The notes below the pieces were generated by a model. That model had not been told where the DNA came from, did not search any database, and worked only from the letters and a program-made list of their open reading frames with translations. Position numbers and translations under genes: made by a program. A stretch of DNA of 64,000 nt from Arthrobacter sp. ok362 (GTDB taxonomy: Bacteria > Actinomycetota > Actinomycetes > Actinomycetales > Micrococcaceae): contig NZ_FNGC01000001.1 in NCBI RefSeq assembly GCF_900102785.1, positions 362,822 to 426,821 of the forward strand, read 5' to 3'. Below are positions 1 to 9,833 of this stretch, in pieces (the first letter of the stretch is position 1; every line of letters begins with the position of its first letter).

Positions 1-1916
1 CCGTGCACCCGGGCTACGGCTTCCTGAGCGAGAACGTCGACTTCGCCCGTGCCTTGGCGGACACCGGGATCACGTTCATCGGCCCCGGCGTCGAATCCCT
101 GAACGTCATGGGTGACAAGATCCGCTCCAAAAACCACGTCGCCGGCTACGGCGTGCCGGTGGTCCCGGGCGTCGCCGAACCGGGCATGACGGACGCGCAG
201 CTCATCGAGGCCGCGGCCGGCGTCGGCTTCCCGCTGCTGATCAAGCCCTCCGCCGGCGGCGGCGGAAAGGGCATGCACATCGTGGAACGGCCCGATGACC
301 TCGAGGCCACCCTGGCTACCGCCCGCAGGGTCGCCGCGAGTGCCTTCGGCGACGACACCCTGTTCCTGGAACGGCTCGTGTTCACGCCGCGGCACATCGA
401 GGTCCAGGTCCTCGCCGACAACCACGGCAACGTCATCCATCTGGGGGAGCGCGAGTGCTCGTTGCAGCGCCGCCACCAGAAGGTCATCGAGGAGGCGCCG
501 TCCCCGCTGCTGGAATCCCTGCCCGACGGCGCGCAAATCCGGGCCCGTCTTGGCGAGGCCGCCTGCAACGCCGCGCGCAGCGTCAACTACTCCGGCGCCG
601 GCACCGTGGAATTCCTGGTCTCGGACAACGCCCCGGACGAGTTCTTCTTCATGGAGATGAACACGCGGCTGCAGGTTGAGCACCCCGTCACCGAGATGGT
701 CACCGGAATCGACCTCGTCGAATGGCAGGTGCGAATCGCCGCCGGCGAGGTGCTTACCGTCCAGCAGGACGACGTCGTCCTTAGCGGCCACTCGGTGGAA
801 GCGCGGGTGTACGCGGAAGTTCCGCAGAAGAACTTCCTGCCCTCCACGGGCAGGGTCCTGCTGCTGGACGAACTGCCCGCTGACGCAGATGGCAAAGTCC
901 GGGTCGATTCGGCCCTGCTGGAGGACCTGGAGATCTCCTCCAGCTACGACCCCATGATCTCCAAGGTCATCGCGTGGGGCGGGGACCGCACCCAGGCCCT
1001 CGACACCCTGGACCGGGCGCTCGCCGGCTATACGGCACTGGGCATCCACACCAACGTTGAGTACCTGCGGCTGCTGATCAACGACGCCGACGTCCGGGCC
1101 GGGCGCCTCGACACCGGCCTCATCGAACGCAAGATGCCGGAGTTCTCCTTCCGCCACCCGGGCGACTTCGAGGTCGCTGCCGCTGCCGTGTACGCCGCTG
1201 CCACGCAGGAGCATGATGCGCGGGCCGCAGGGAAAGGCCCGTGGGACCTCGGCGACGGGTGGCGGCTTGGTGCGCGCGCTCCACGGCGGATCAGCCTCGG
1301 CACGCCCGACGGCGGTGTCGCCACGGTTGAGGTGTCCGGCGCCGTGGTTGCGGGCACAGCGGCAGTGACCATCGACGGCGGGCCCCAGCGCACTGCATCA
1401 CTGCGCTTCCCCACACGCAACCACGCGGAGTTGACCCTCGGCGGCGAAGCCCGGGTGTACTCGCTCGTGGCTCTGTCCCAGGGACCCGTCAGCCCAGGCC
1501 GGGACAATTCGGTGCCAACGGAAGTATTCCTCGGCAACGAGGGCTGGTCCTGCCGCCTTGAGGTGCTCACCCGGGAGGCCCGGCTCGCCCGGGTGCTGGC
1601 GGCGATCGAACGCGAGGAAGGCGCCGCTGACCCGGCGGTGCGCTCGCCGATGCCCGGCACCGTAGTGTCCGTGCCCGTCACCAACGGCGACACCGTGGAG
1701 GCCGGCCAGGTCCTGCTCTCTGTGGAGGCGATGAAGATGGAGCACCAACTCGTGGCGCCACTGGCCGGGACCGTCCACATCAGCGTCGGGCCCGGCGACC
1801 TCGTCAAGGCAGACCAGGTGCTGGCGACGATCCACCCCGCTGTCCACGCGCCGGGGCCGTCCACGGCCGAGGACACGATCGAGGAAGCCGTCATCGCGAT
1901 GGGCGCGGCCGAATGA
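1..1916 (+). CDS. Acyl-CoA carboxylase alpha subunit (biotin carboxylase + BCCP), 5'-truncated by window
   Basis: Biotin-carrying subunit of an acyl-CoA carboxylase (acetyl-, propionyl- or methylcrotonyl-CoA type): it carboxylates its own biotin with bicarbonate and ATP. The first visible residues, VHPGYGFLSEN, are an internal conserved block of the biotin carboxylase domain, so the true start lies left of the window; about 637 residues are visible. Further marks are the ATP-grasp glycine loop GGGGKGMH near visible residue 88, HLGERECSLQRRHQK, and EMNTRLQVEHPVTE. The C-terminal biotinyl domain has EAMKMEH, with the biotin lysine at about visible residue 578. It is first in a same-strand run with an acyl-CoA dehydrogenase, CoA-transferase, MaoC protein and CitE-like lyase, which favours a methylcrotonyl-CoA carboxylase role in leucine breakdown. 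That substrate is inference; the beta subunit would be upstream. Confidence 0.93.
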   Translation, partial: VHPGYGFLSENVDFARALADTGITFIGPGVESLNVMGDKIRSKNHVAGYGVPVVPGVAEPGMTDAQLIEAAAGVGFPLLIKPSAGGGGKGMHIVERPDDLEATLATARRVAASAFGDDTLFLERLVFTPRHIEVQVLADNHGNVIHLGERECSLQRRHQKVIEEAPSPLLESLPDGAQIRARLGEAACNAARSVNYSGAGTVEFLVSDNAPDEFFFMEMNTRLQVEHPVTEMVTGIDLVEWQVRIAAGEVLTVQQDDVVLSGHSVEARVYAEVPQKNFLPSTGRVLLLDELPADADGKVRVDSALLEDLEISSSYDPMISKVIAWGGDRTQALDTLDRALAGYTALGIHTNVEYLRLLINDADVRAGRLDTGLIERKMPEFSFRHPGDFEVAAAAVYAAATQEHDARAAGKGPWDLGDGWRLGARAPRRISLGTPDGGVATVEVSGAVVAGTAAVTIDGGPQRTASLRFPTRNHAELTLGGEARVYSLVALSQGPVSPGRDNSVPTEVFLGNEGWSCRLEVLTREARLARVLAAIEREEGAADPAVRSPMPGTVVSVPVTNGDTVEAGQVLLSVEAMKMEHQLVAPLAGTVHISVGPGDLVKADQVLATIHPAVHAPGPSTAEDTIEEAVIAMGAAE

Positions 1917-1928
1917 CCGCACCCTAGA

Positions 1929-1973
1929 AACCCAGCTTTCTTGAACCCAGCTTTCTTGAATACAGCTTTTTAT
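1929..1973 (+). repeat. 15-bp tandem repeat, two exact copies plus a degenerate third
   Basis: The unit AACCCAGCTTTCTTG occurs at 1929-1943 and 1944-1958, followed by a decayed third copy at 1959-1973. It lies in the 122-bp gap between the carboxylase subunit and the acyl-CoA dehydrogenase. It is AT-richer than its surroundings. Function unknown; copy number could vary between strains. Confidence 0.85.
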
Positions 1974-2038
1974 GCACAGCGCAGCCAACGCACCTTTCAA
2001 CAGACCACAGAAGTACCTCAGACACAGGAGTCACCCCC

Positions 2039-3202
2039 ATGGCAGATTTTGAGCTCAGCGAGGAATACCAGGACCTCAGCAACACCGTCCGCGAATTCGC
2101 CGACGAAGTGGTGGCCCCGGTCTCGGCCAAACACGACGAGGAACACAGCTTCCCCTACGAGATCGTCTCCCAGATGGCGGACATGGGCCTGTTCGGCCTG
2201 CCGTTCCCGGAAGAGTTCGGCGGCATGGGCGGGGACTACTTCGCCCTGGCCCTGGCCCTCGAACAGCTCGGCCGGGTGGACCAGTCCGTCGCCATCACCC
2301 TCGAGGCCGGCGTCTCCCTCGGTGCCATGCCGGTCCACCGCTTCGGCAACGCCGCCCAAAAGGAGGAGTGGCTGCCGCTGCTGGCCTCCGGCAAGGCGCT
2401 CGCCGGCTTCGGCCTGACCGAGCCGGAAGCCGGCTCGGACGCCGGCGGCACCAAGACCACCGCCAAACTGGGCGGCGGAGAGTGGGTCATCAACGGCAAC
2501 AAGGAGTTCATCACCAACTCCGGCACGGACATCACCAAGCTCGTCACCGTCACCGCGGTGACCGGCCAGGAGGAACGCGCCGACGGCAGCATCAAGAAGG
2601 AAATCTCCACCATCCTGGTGCCTACCAACACCCCGGGTTTCAAAGCGGAGAAGGCCTACAACAAGGTCGGCTGGAACGCCTCGGACACCCACCCGCTGAC
2701 GCTCAACAACGTCCACGTCCCCGAGGAAAACCTGCTGGGCACCCGGGGCCGCGGCTACGCCAACTTCCTCTCCATCCTGGACGAGGGCCGGATCGCGATC
2801 GCAGCCCTGGCCGTGGGTGCGGCCCAGGGCTGCGTGGACCAGTCGGTGAAATACGCCAAGGAACGCAGCGCATTCGGGCAGAGCATCGGCAAGTACCAGG
2901 CCATTGCGTTCAAGATCGCCCGGATGGAAGCACGCGCCCACACGGCCCGCCTGGCCTACTACGACGCGGCCGCCCGGATGCTTGCCGGCAAGCCGTTCAA
3001 GACGCAGGCGGCCATCGCTAAGATGGTCGCAGGCGAGGCAGCCATGGACAACGCGCGGGACGCCACCCAGGTGTTCGGCGGCTATGGCTTCATCAACGAA
3101 TTCACCGTGGCGCGCCACTACCGCGACTCCAAGATCCTTGAAGTCGGCGAGGGCACCACGGAGGTCCAGCTGATGTTGATCGCCCGCGAACTGGGACTGT
3201 AG
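2039..3202 (+). CDS. Acyl-CoA dehydrogenase
   Basis: FAD-dependent flavoprotein of 387 residues, the normal length of the family, that oxidises an acyl-CoA to the 2-enoyl-CoA and passes electrons to ETF. Both family signatures are visible: GFGLTEPEAGSDAGGTKT near residue 125-145, and the C-terminal block QVFGGYGFINEFTVARHYRD followed by ILEVGEGTTEVQ. The ATG at 2039 has an AGGAG box at 2026-2030. The neighbouring carboxylase and CoA-transferase genes make isovaleryl-CoA or a related branched or short-chain acyl-CoA the likely substrate, but chain length cannot be read from the sequence alone. It ends 19 bp before the CoA-transferase gene and is probably co-transcribed with it. Confidence 0.93.
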   Translation: MADFELSEEYQDLSNTVREFADEVVAPVSAKHDEEHSFPYEIVSQMADMGLFGLPFPEEFGGMGGDYFALALALEQLGRVDQSVAITLEAGVSLGAMPVHRFGNAAQKEEWLPLLASGKALAGFGLTEPEAGSDAGGTKTTAKLGGGEWVINGNKEFITNSGTDITKLVTVTAVTGQEERADGSIKKEISTILVPTNTPGFKAEKAYNKVGWNASDTHPLTLNNVHVPEENLLGTRGRGYANFLSILDEGRIAIAALAVGAAQGCVDQSVKYAKERSAFGQSIGKYQAIAFKIARMEARAHTARLAYYDAAARMLAGKPFKTQAAIAKMVAGEAAMDNARDATQVFGGYGFINEFTVARHYRDSKILEVGEGTTEVQLMLIARELGL

Positions 3203-3221
3203 CCGGCCGAAGGAATCACCG

Positions 3222-4022
3222 ATGATCAACAAAGTTGTTGCCAGCGCAGCCGATGCTGTCGCGGACATCCACGACGGCGCCTCCCTCGCCGTCGGCGGGT
3301 TCGGGCTGTGCGGCATCCCCGTGACCCTGATCGAGGCCCTGCACGAGAGCGGTGCCACGGAACTGGAAACCGTCAGCAACAACTGCGGTGTCGACGACTG
3401 GGGCCTCGGGATCCTGCTCAAGGACGGCCGGATCCGGCGCACCATCAGCTCCTACGTGGGGGAGAACAAGGAGTTCGCCCGGCAATACCTCGCCGGCGAG
3501 CTGGAGGTGGTCCTCACCCCGCAGGGCACCCTGGCCGAAAAGCTGCGCGCCGGCGGCGCCGGCATACCCGCGTTCTACACGCCGGCCGGCGTCGGAACCC
3601 AGGTGTCCGACGGCGGCCTGCCGCAGAAGTACGACGCCGACGGCAACGTCGCGATCGCCTCCGCCCCCAAGGAAGTCCGCAGCTTCCACGGCGCCGACTA
3701 CGTGCTGGAAGAATCGCTCACGCCCGACTTCGGCCTCGTGCACGCCTGGAAGGGCGACCGCCACGGCAACCTCGTCTTTCACGCCACGGCCATGAATTTC
3801 AACCCGCTGTGCGCCATGGCCGGGAAGATCACGATCGCCGAGGTTGAGGAACTCGTGCAGCCGGGGGAGCTGGACCCGGAGCATGTCCACGTCCCGGGGA
3901 TCTTCGTCCAGCGCGTGGTGCTGGCCCCGCAGGGCGAGAAACGCATTGAGAAGCGGACGGTTGCAGTGACCGCTGGCGTCTCCGGCGCACCAAAACAGTC
4001 GCCCGAGCAGGCAGGAGCATAG
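3222..4022 (+). CDS. 3-oxoacid CoA-transferase, subunit A
   Basis: Alpha subunit (266 residues) of a class I CoA-transferase that moves CoA between succinyl- or acetyl-CoA and a 3-oxoacid such as acetoacetate. The N-terminal [17 protein letters not shown] glycine-rich block and the later [13 protein letters not shown] and [18 protein letters not shown] segments are typical of SCOT/AtoD/PcaI-type alpha subunits. A GAAGGA box at 3209-3214 precedes the ATG. The C-terminus runs about 25 residues past the usual end with a Pro/Glu/Gln-rich tail. The beta subunit starts 3 bp after its stop. In leucine breakdown it would use the acetoacetate released by HMG-CoA cleavage. Confidence 0.93.
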   Translation: MINKVVASAADAVADIHDGASLAVGGFGLCGIPVTLIEALHESGATELETVSNNCGVDDWGLGILLKDGRIRRTISSYVGENKEFARQYLAGELEVVLTPQGTLAEKLRAGGAGIPAFYTPAGVGTQVSDGGLPQKYDADGNVAIASAPKEVRSFHGADYVLEESLTPDFGLVHAWKGDRHGNLVFHATAMNFNPLCAMAGKITIAEVEELVQPGELDPEHVHVPGIFVQRVVLAPQGEKRIEKRTVAVTAGVSGAPKQSPEQAGA

Positions 4023-4024
4023 CC

Positions 4025-4786
4025 GTGGAAACGAACAAAGCTCAAGACGCCCCGCCCCGTCCCGAGGCCGTGCGCCACGAATACCGGCGCTCCGCCGTCG
4101 AGCACCCCGCCGGTGTTGAGAGCAAGGGCTGGACCCGCAACGAACTCGCCGCCCGGGTGGCGCAGGAACTGCACAACGGCCAGTACGTCAACCTCGGCAT
4201 CGGCATGCCGACGCTGATCCCCAACTACATTCCTGCCGGCGTCGAGGTGGTGCTGCATTCGGAGAACGGCATCCTGGGCGTCGGGCCCTACCCGGCCGAG
4301 GATGAGATCGATCCGGACCTGATCAATGCCGGCAAGGAAACCGTCACGGTCAATAAGGGCGCTGCATTCTTCGATTCCGCCGCCTCCTTCGGCATGATCC
4401 GGGGCGGCCACGTCGATGTGGCCGTGCTCGGCGCCATGGAGGTCGCCGCCAACGGCGACCTCGCCAACTGGATGATCCCCGGCAAGATGGTCAAAGGCAT
4501 GGGCGGCGCGATGGACCTCGTGTTCGGGGCCAAGAAGGTGATCGTGATGATGGATCACGTGGACCGCAGTGGCAGGCCGAAAATCGTCGAATCCTGCACA
4601 CTGCCGCTGACCGGCAAGGGCTGCGTGGACCGGATCATCACCGACCTCGCCGTGATCGACGTCGTGACCGACGCCGGTCCGCCCCGGCTGGTGCTGCGCG
4701 AACTGGCGCCGAACGTGTCCGTGGAGGACGTCGTGGCGGCCACCGGAGCCGAACTCTTTGAGGAAGACCAGGAATTGACCGTATGA
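4025..4786 (+). CDS. 3-oxoacid CoA-transferase, subunit B
   Basis: Beta subunit (253 residues) of the same CoA-transferase; it holds the active-site glutamate in the conserved SENGILGVG block (here [13 protein letters not shown]), which forms the enzyme-CoA thioester. Also visible are [15 protein letters not shown] near the start and [14 protein letters not shown] in the middle. The start chosen is GTG 4025, with AGGAG just upstream inside the end of subunit A. The first ~35 residues are a charged, proline-containing extension not found in most relatives, so a later start is possible, although the 3-bp spacing favours GTG. It overlaps the next gene by ATGA. Confidence 0.92.
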   Translation: METNKAQDAPPRPEAVRHEYRRSAVEHPAGVESKGWTRNELAARVAQELHNGQYVNLGIGMPTLIPNYIPAGVEVVLHSENGILGVGPYPAEDEIDPDLINAGKETVTVNKGAAFFDSAASFGMIRGGHVDVAVLGAMEVAANGDLANWMIPGKMVKGMGGAMDLVFGAKKVIVMMDHVDRSGRPKIVESCTLPLTGKGCVDRIITDLAVIDVVTDAGPPRLVLRELAPNVSVEDVVAATGAELFEEDQELTV

Positions 4787-5343
4787 GTAACGCAGACCGA
4801 TCCGCCCCAAGCCCCGTTGCTGGCACCCCCCGGGTGATCGAGCAGCGCGGCCTCTATTTCGATGAGCTGGAGGAGGGCGTGGTCTACGCCCACCGGCCGG
4901 GCCGGACGGTCACGGAGACCGATAACGTCTTGTTCACCACCATGACCATGAACACCCAGGCCCTGCACCTCGACGCGGCCTGGAGCGCCGGGCAGCCCTT
5001 CGGCCAGCGGCTGATGAATTCGATGTTCACCCTGGCCACCGTGGTGGGCCAGTCCGTGCCGCAGCTGACCCAGGGCACCATCGTCGCCCAGCTCGGCCTG
5101 ACGGATGTGTCCTTTCCGCGCCCGCTGTACCACGGGGACACCCTGTACACGGAGACAGTGGTCACCGGGAAACGGCTGTCCGCGTCCCGCCCCGGCCAGG
5201 GCATCGTGACCATGCAGCACACCGGGCGGAACCAGCACGGCGACGTGGTGGCGCTCGCCGCCCGCAGCTGCCTGATGTGGACACGCGAGGCCCACGCCGC
5301 GGCCGAGCTGGAAGCCGCGCAAAAGGGGACAATAGAGACATGA
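4783..5343 (+). CDS. MaoC family dehydratase (hot-dog fold)
   Basis: Hot-dog-fold protein of 186 residues related to (R)-specific enoyl-CoA hydratases/dehydratases such as mesaconyl-C4-CoA hydratase. The [24 protein letters not shown] opening is the standard MaoC entry segment, and the later block ending in [20 protein letters not shown] is typical of this branch. It overlaps both neighbours by ATGA, so translational coupling is likely. Next to a CitE-like lyase it may hydrate an enoyl-CoA made in the same pathway. The exact substrate is unknown. Confidence 0.87.
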   Translation: MSNADRSAPSPVAGTPRVIEQRGLYFDELEEGVVYAHRPGRTVTETDNVLFTTMTMNTQALHLDAAWSAGQPFGQRLMNSMFTLATVVGQSVPQLTQGTIVAQLGLTDVSFPRPLYHGDTLYTETVVTGKRLSASRPGQGIVTMQHTGRNQHGDVVALAARSCLMWTREAHAAAELEAAQKGTIET

Positions 5344-6173
5344 GTTTCCTGATGGGTCCTGCCCTGCTGTTCTGCCCCGCCGACCGCCCCGAGCGGTACC
5401 AGAAAGCCGCCGAACGCTCCGATACCGTGATCGTGGACCTCGAGGACGCCGTCGCCCCTGCCGACAAGCAGCGGGCCCGCGGCGCCATCCTCGCCCAGCT
5501 CGGCGCCACCGGCGACGTCCCGGAACTGGATCCGAGCCGCACCATCATCCGGGTCAACCCGGCCGGCACGGACGAGTTCGAGAAGGACCTGCACTGCCTC
5601 AAGCACACGCCCTACCGGCACGTCATGCTGGCCAAGGCGGAGAACGCCGCACAGCTGAAGGAACTCGAGGGCTACAGCGTGATCGCCCTCTGCGAGACGG
5701 CTGCGGGCGTCCTCAACGCCGCCGCCATCGCCGCCGAACCCAATGTGGTGGCCCTGATGTGGGGCGCGGAGGACCTGCTGGCGTCGCTCGGCGGAACCTC
5801 CAGCAGGACGGAAGCTGGCGGCTACCGGGCCGTCGCACTGCACGCCCGCTCCAGCGTGCTGCTGGCCGCCGGCGCCTTCGGCAAGGATGCGATCGACGCC
5901 GTCTACGTCAACATCCCGGACTTGGCCGGGCTGGCTCTCGAGGCCCGTGACGCCGTGGCGTCCGGATTCGCCTCCAAAGCCTGCATCCACCCGGACCAGG
6001 TGGCCGTGGTCCGCGAAGCCTACGCACCAACAGAGGCCGACGTCTCAGCCGCGGCCGAGCTGCTCGACGCCGCCTCCGCTGCAGGCACGGGCGTGTTTCA
6101 GTTCAAGGGCAAGATGATCGACGGGCCCATCCTCAAGCACGCCGCATCCACGCTGCGCCGCGCTGGCCGGTAA
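5340..6173 (+). CDS. HpcH/HpaI aldolase / citrate lyase beta-like (CoA ester lyase)
   Basis: Member of the CitE-like TIM-barrel family (277 residues) that cleaves or forms C-C bonds in acyl-CoA esters such as malyl- or citramalyl-CoA. The start is the ATG at 5340 in an ATGA overlap with the MaoC gene; a longer in-frame reading from 5277 lies inside the upstream gene and was rejected. The N-terminus [20 protein letters not shown] and the metal-site motif VDLEDAVAP are characteristic. The catalytic-site block IALCETAAGVLNA and the later WGAEDLLASLGG are present. It is last in the operon and is followed by a bidirectional terminator-like hairpin. Confidence 0.9.
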   Translation: MSFLMGPALLFCPADRPERYQKAAERSDTVIVDLEDAVAPADKQRARGAILAQLGATGDVPELDPSRTIIRVNPAGTDEFEKDLHCLKHTPYRHVMLAKAENAAQLKELEGYSVIALCETAAGVLNAAAIAAEPNVVALMWGAEDLLASLGGTSSRTEAGGYRAVALHARSSVLLAAGAFGKDAIDAVYVNIPDLAGLALEARDAVASGFASKACIHPDQVAVVREAYAPTEADVSAAAELLDAASAAGTGVFQFKGKMIDGPILKHAASTLRRAGR

Positions 6174-6193
6174 AGCTCCCACCAGCACGCGAA

Positions 6194-6241
6194 AAGGCAC
6201 TCCGCGGCAATGTTTTCGTCAACACTGTCGCGAAGTGCCTT
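6194..6241. terminator. Hairpin between convergent genes
   Basis: A 13-bp stem with one mismatch: AAGGCACTCCGCG at 6194-6206 pairs with CGCGAAGTGCCTT at 6229-6241. It lies between the end of the catabolic operon and the convergent universal stress protein gene. There is no long T tract, so a bidirectional role is inferred from position. Confidence 0.6.
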
Positions 6242-6277
6242 CTCGGCGGGTGGTTCCTAGCTGATTCCCCGGTGCCG

Positions 6278-6679
6278 CTATTTCACCTGCGCCGCTTTTA
6301 CGGCGAGGATGGGGCAGTCCGCTTCGAGCAGGATCTGTTGGGCCGTGCTTCCCATGATCAGCTTCCCCACGGGAGTGCGTTTCCGCAGGCCGATCACAAT
6401 CAGATCGGCCCGGTGCTCGTTGGCCGCCTGCAAGACCTCGCTGGCTGCGTCGTTGCCGCGGACCGGCTGCAGGATCAGGTGCTCAACGCCTTCCGCCTTG
6501 AGTCGGTCCTCGACTCCGGCGATGTCGTCGCCCTGGGCGTAGCGCCGGTCGACGAGTGCATCGCCGCGGGACGAGTTGACCACCACCAGGAGCTTCCGGC
6601 TCTTCCGGGCTTCGGTGATCGCTGTTTCCAACGCGGCCACCCCCTCGGAGCTGGGAACGTATCCGACAATGATGCTCAC
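6278..6679 (-). CDS. Universal stress protein (UspA family)
   Basis: Single-domain Usp of 133 residues. The ATP-binding pattern [19 protein letters not shown] is intact near the C-terminus, followed by the usual CPILAV strand, so it should be an ATP-binding Usp. It overlaps tctA by ATGA and is the last gene of the tctCBA unit. Usp genes at the end of transporter operons are common; the role here (stress or transport tuning) is inference. Confidence 0.9.
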   Translation of the reverse strand: MSIIVGYVPSSEGVAALETAITEARKSRKLLVVVNSSRGDALVDRRYAQGDDIAGVEDRLKAEGVEHLILQPVRGNDAASEVLQAANEHRADLIVIGLRKRTPVGKLIMGSTAQQILLEADCPILAVKAAQVK

Positions 6680-8322
6680 GGTTCCTCCTGGTGCCTGCGC
6701 GCGTGGACGGGCTGGTTGTTGCTTCCTGTTGATTCGGCCACCCGGGCGCCGCTTTCGGCCTCGGCCATCAGGACGTCGCTGCCGGCTTCAACGTCCTGCG
6801 GTAGCGGGCCCGCGGCGCCGGCGGCCGGCACCGCCTGTGGCCGTGACGTGCGCCAGGCCTTCAGCAGCAGCGGCCAGATCAGGATGATCGCCACGATGAT
6901 GTAGATGCCGACGGCGATCGGCTCGCTCAAGAGGCCGGCCGGGTCGCCGGCGCTGAGTTGGAGGGTCTTGCGCAGTTGGCCTTCGACACGCGGCCCCAGG
7001 ATCACGCCGAGGATGAGCGGCAGGACGGGGAGCCCGAACCGCCGCATCATGAACCCGAGTGCGCCGAGCACCAGCAGGATCACCAGGTCGAACGCCTGCA
7101 GGTTCACCGAGTAGGCGCCCAGCGTGGCGAAGAACAGGATCCCCGCGTACAGGTACGGACGCGGCAGTTGCAGGAGTTTCGCCCACAGGGGTGCCAGTGG
7201 CAGGTTGATGATCAGGAGCAGGAAGTTGCCGATGAAGAGGCTGGCAATCAGTGCCCACACCAGCGGTCCCTCGCTCGCGAACAGCTGCGGTCCCGGCTGG
7301 ATACCGTAGGAGGTGAACGCTGCCAGCATCACCGCCGCAGTGGCGTTAGTAGGCAGCCCCAGTGCCAGCATCGGGGTCAGTGTGCCGGCCGCGGCCGCGT
7401 TGTTCGCGGCTTCCGGCCCGGCGACACCCTCGATGGCGCCCTTGCCGAACTCCTCTGGGTGCTTGGTGAGGCGCTTTTCCGTGACGTAAGACAGGAAGGT
7501 CGGGATCTCGGCGCCACCAGCGGGCAGCGCACCGAACGGGAAGCCGAACAGGGTTCCGCGCAGCCACGGCTTCCAGGACCGCTTCCAGTCCTGCTTGCCC
7601 ATCCAGGGCTGCCCCACCGGGATGACGTGGAGCGGGGTCCGGCGCAGGTGGGCAGCCACCCACAGGGCTTCACCCACAGCGAAGATGGCCACGGCCACCA
7701 CCACTATGTCGAGTCCGTCACTGAGCAGCGGCTGGCCAAAAGTGAGCCGCGCCTGTCCTGTGACCGAGTCCATGCCGACCAGCCCAATCGCCAGGCCCAA
7801 GCCCAGCGAGGCAAAGCCGCGCAGCCGCGAGGACCCCAGCACGGCAGTGACGGCCAGGAGGGCCAGGACCATGATGGCGAAGTAGCTCGGAGAGCCGAGA
7901 CTGACGGCGAATTTCACCACAATGGGTGCGCAGACTGCGAGCAGGGCGGTGCCGATTGTGCCGGCCACGAAGGAACCGATGGCAGCGGTCGCCAGGGCCT
8001 GGGAGGCCCTTCCGGCCTTGGCCATCTTGTTGCCTTCAATGGCCGTGACCACGGAGGACGACTCACCCGGGGTGTTGAGCAGGATCGAGGTGGTGGACCC
8101 GCCGTACATGCCGCCGTAGTAGATGCCGGCGAACATGATGAAGGCGCTCGTGGGCTCCAGGACGTACGTCACGGGAAGCAACAGCGCCACGGTCATCGCC
8201 GGGCCCAGTCCCGGCAGGACGCCGACGGCGGTGCCCAGGACCACGCCGATCACGGCGTAGAGGAGGTTCATGGGGGTCAGGGCGGTGGCAAAGCCGTCCA
8301 TGAGGGAGTTAAAGACGTCCAT
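6676..8322 (-). CDS. tctA: Tripartite tricarboxylate transporter, large membrane subunit TctA
   Basis: Large permease subunit (548 residues, about 12 hydrophobic segments) of a TTT family uptake system for citrate or other carboxylates. The TctA signature [17 protein letters not shown] follows the first membrane segment, and [18 protein letters not shown] is the second diagnostic block. The C-terminal ~45 residues are hydrophilic and variable. The ATG lies directly against the tctB stop, and its 3' end overlaps the Usp gene. Confidence 0.93.
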   Translation of the reverse strand: MDVFNSLMDGFATALTPMNLLYAVIGVVLGTAVGVLPGLGPAMTVALLLPVTYVLEPTSAFIMFAGIYYGGMYGGSTTSILLNTPGESSSVVTAIEGNKMAKAGRASQALATAAIGSFVAGTIGTALLAVCAPIVVKFAVSLGSPSYFAIMVLALLAVTAVLGSSRLRGFASLGLGLAIGLVGMDSVTGQARLTFGQPLLSDGLDIVVVAVAIFAVGEALWVAAHLRRTPLHVIPVGQPWMGKQDWKRSWKPWLRGTLFGFPFGALPAGGAEIPTFLSYVTEKRLTKHPEEFGKGAIEGVAGPEAANNAAAAGTLTPMLALGLPTNATAAVMLAAFTSYGIQPGPQLFASEGPLVWALIASLFIGNFLLLIINLPLAPLWAKLLQLPRPYLYAGILFFATLGAYSVNLQAFDLVILLVLGALGFMMRRFGLPVLPLILGVILGPRVEGQLRKTLQLSAGDPAGLLSEPIAVGIYIIVAIILIWPLLLKAWRTSRPQAVPAAGAAGPLPQDVEAGSDVLMAEAESGARVAESTGSNNQPVHARRHQEEP

Positions 8323-8826
8323 TTAGAGAATCCCTTCCAGCAGCCCGGCGGGGAGCGAAATTCCGAGCCCGAGGTAGAAGCCATAGAAGGTCAGCAGCGA
8401 CAGCGCAACGGAGATGAGCCCGTCGCGGACATAGTGCCGGCCGCCCAGGGCCCATACGCTGCCCCAAAAGAGGACGGTTCCGGAAATGACCCAGCCGGCC
8501 CAGTCGATGAGCAAGATGTTGGCAACGAAAGCGCCAGCTAGGGGAAGCACGGTCTTCCAGTCGGCAGGATGGGACAGGTCGACGTCTTCGCCGCCTTCAG
8601 TCTCGCCGTGTCCGCCACGCATCACGTTGATGGCCAGCATTACCGCGCAGACCATCAGGAGGCCGGCCACGATGTAGGGGACCGTTTTCGGCCCGACGGG
8701 GTCCGATTTGGAGTATGGGGTCACCAGGCCGACGGCGTCCCACAGGACAAGCACGCCGGCCGCCCCGAGCAGGAGGGCGACCCCCAGCTCGGAGCGGCCT
8801 TTGAGCCTGGAAGTCAGGGGCGTCAC
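8323..8826 (-). CDS. tctB: Tripartite tricarboxylate transporter, small membrane subunit TctB
   Basis: Small membrane subunit (167 residues) with four predicted hydrophobic segments, the usual TctB size and pattern, and a hydrophilic loop around GGHGETEGGEDVDLSHPADW. It lies between tctC and tctA with a 4-bp overlap on the tctC side and no gap on the tctA side. Family membership is supported mainly by topology and position, since TctB proteins diverge strongly. Confidence 0.88.
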   Translation of the reverse strand: MTPLTSRLKGRSELGVALLLGAAGVLVLWDAVGLVTPYSKSDPVGPKTVPYIVAGLLMVCAVMLAINVMRGGHGETEGGEDVDLSHPADWKTVLPLAGAFVANILLIDWAGWVISGTVLFWGSVWALGGRHYVRDGLISVALSLLTFYGFYLGLGISLPAGLLEGIL

Positions 8827-9833
8827 GCCAGCCCAAGCTTCGTCAGAACGTCTGCCACCCGCTTGTCCTGCTCGGTCAGGAAGGACTTGAATTCGTCACC
8901 GGTGAGGAAAGCGTCAGTCCAGCTGTGCGACTTGAGGGCTTCCTTCCACGAAGCAGTACCGTGCATCTTTTCCAGGGCGGCGATCAGGGAAGCCTTGTCG
9001 GCGTCGCTGATGCCGGGAGGGGCAACCACACCGCGCCAGTTGCTGAAGACCAGGTCGATGCCGGACTCCTTCAACGTGGGGGCATCCACGCCTTCGAGAC
9101 GCTTATCGCCGCTGGTTGCCAGCACGCGGACATCGCCGGATTCGATCTGCTTCAGGTACTCGCCCGCACCCGAGGCGGCGAAGCCGAGCTTGTTCCCGAG
9201 GATGGCCGGAAGGAGATCGCCGCCGCCGTCGTACGACACGAAGTTGACCTTCGTTGCGTCTATGCCGACGGCTCCGGCGAGTTGCATGGGCAGGAGGTGG
9301 TCGGGTCCGCCAGGGGAGGAACCGCCGCCCACGCTGATCGATGCCGGATTGGCCTTCCACGCCGTCACCAGATCACCGATGGTCTTGTAGGGAGAGTCCT
9401 TGCCGACCATGATTGCGCCGGGCTCCTCGATGAGCCGGGCCAGGGGAGTGGTGTCCGTCAGCTTCGACCCGGATTTGTTGGTGTAGCTGGCGCCGACGAC
9501 GCCGAGGCCCATCAGCATGGCCAGGTCGCCGTTGCCCTTCTCGTTGACGACGCGGGCCAGGCCGACGGTGCCCCCGGCGCCGGCCAGGTTGAAGACCTCG
9601 GTGTTACTCGCGATTTTCTCGTCGTCGAGAACCTTCGCGGCGGCGCGGGCGGTGGTGTCGTACCCTCCGCCGGCGGTGTTGGGGACCAGGATCTGCAGTC
9701 CGGTAATGGGTCCCGCAGCGGCTCCGGAGCTGGACGTGGCGGTGGAGCTCTTGCCGGTGGCACCGCAGCCGGTGGCCATCAGGGCGATGCCGGCAGCGAC
9801 GGCGGCAATTCGCAATGCGCGGATCTGGCGCAT
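8823..9833 (-). CDS. tctC: Tripartite tricarboxylate transporter, substrate-binding lipoprotein TctC (Bug family)
   Basis: Extracytoplasmic solute receptor (336 residues) that delivers a carboxylate to TctAB. It has a lipoprotein signal: a basic start, a hydrophobic stretch, and the lipobox MATGC with the lipidated cysteine at residue 23. The mature part shows the Bug hallmarks VPNTAGGGYDTTARA near the start and SVGGGSSPGGPDH in the middle, which in this family contact the carboxylate. First gene of tctCBA-usp, divergent from the two-component genes. Confidence 0.92.
   Translation of the reverse strand: MRQIRALRIAAVAAGIALMATGCGATGKSSTATSSSGAAAGPITGLQILVPNTAGGGYDTTARAAAKVLDDEKIASNTEVFNLAGAGGTVGLARVVNEKGNGDLAMLMGLGVVGASYTNKSGSKLTDTTPLARLIEEPGAIMVGKDSPYKTIGDLVTAWKANPASISVGGGSSPGGPDHLLPMQLAGAVGIDATKVNFVSYDGGGDLLPAILGNKLGFAASGAGEYLKQIESGDVRVLATSGDKRLEGVDAPTLKESGIDLVFSNWRGVVAPPGISDADKASLIAALEKMHGTASWKEALKSHSWTDAFLTGDEFKSFLTEQDKRVADVLTKLGLA

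Noticed and set aside
2018..3445. Minus-strand 475-codon frame opposite the acyl-CoA dehydrogenase
   Set aside because: Spans two convincing plus-strand genes and their junction; no recognisable motifs.
6958..8541. Plus-strand 527-codon frame opposite tctA/tctB
   Set aside because: Gln/Gly/Arg-rich translation typical of an antisense frame; the minus strand carries the clear TctA and TctB proteins.
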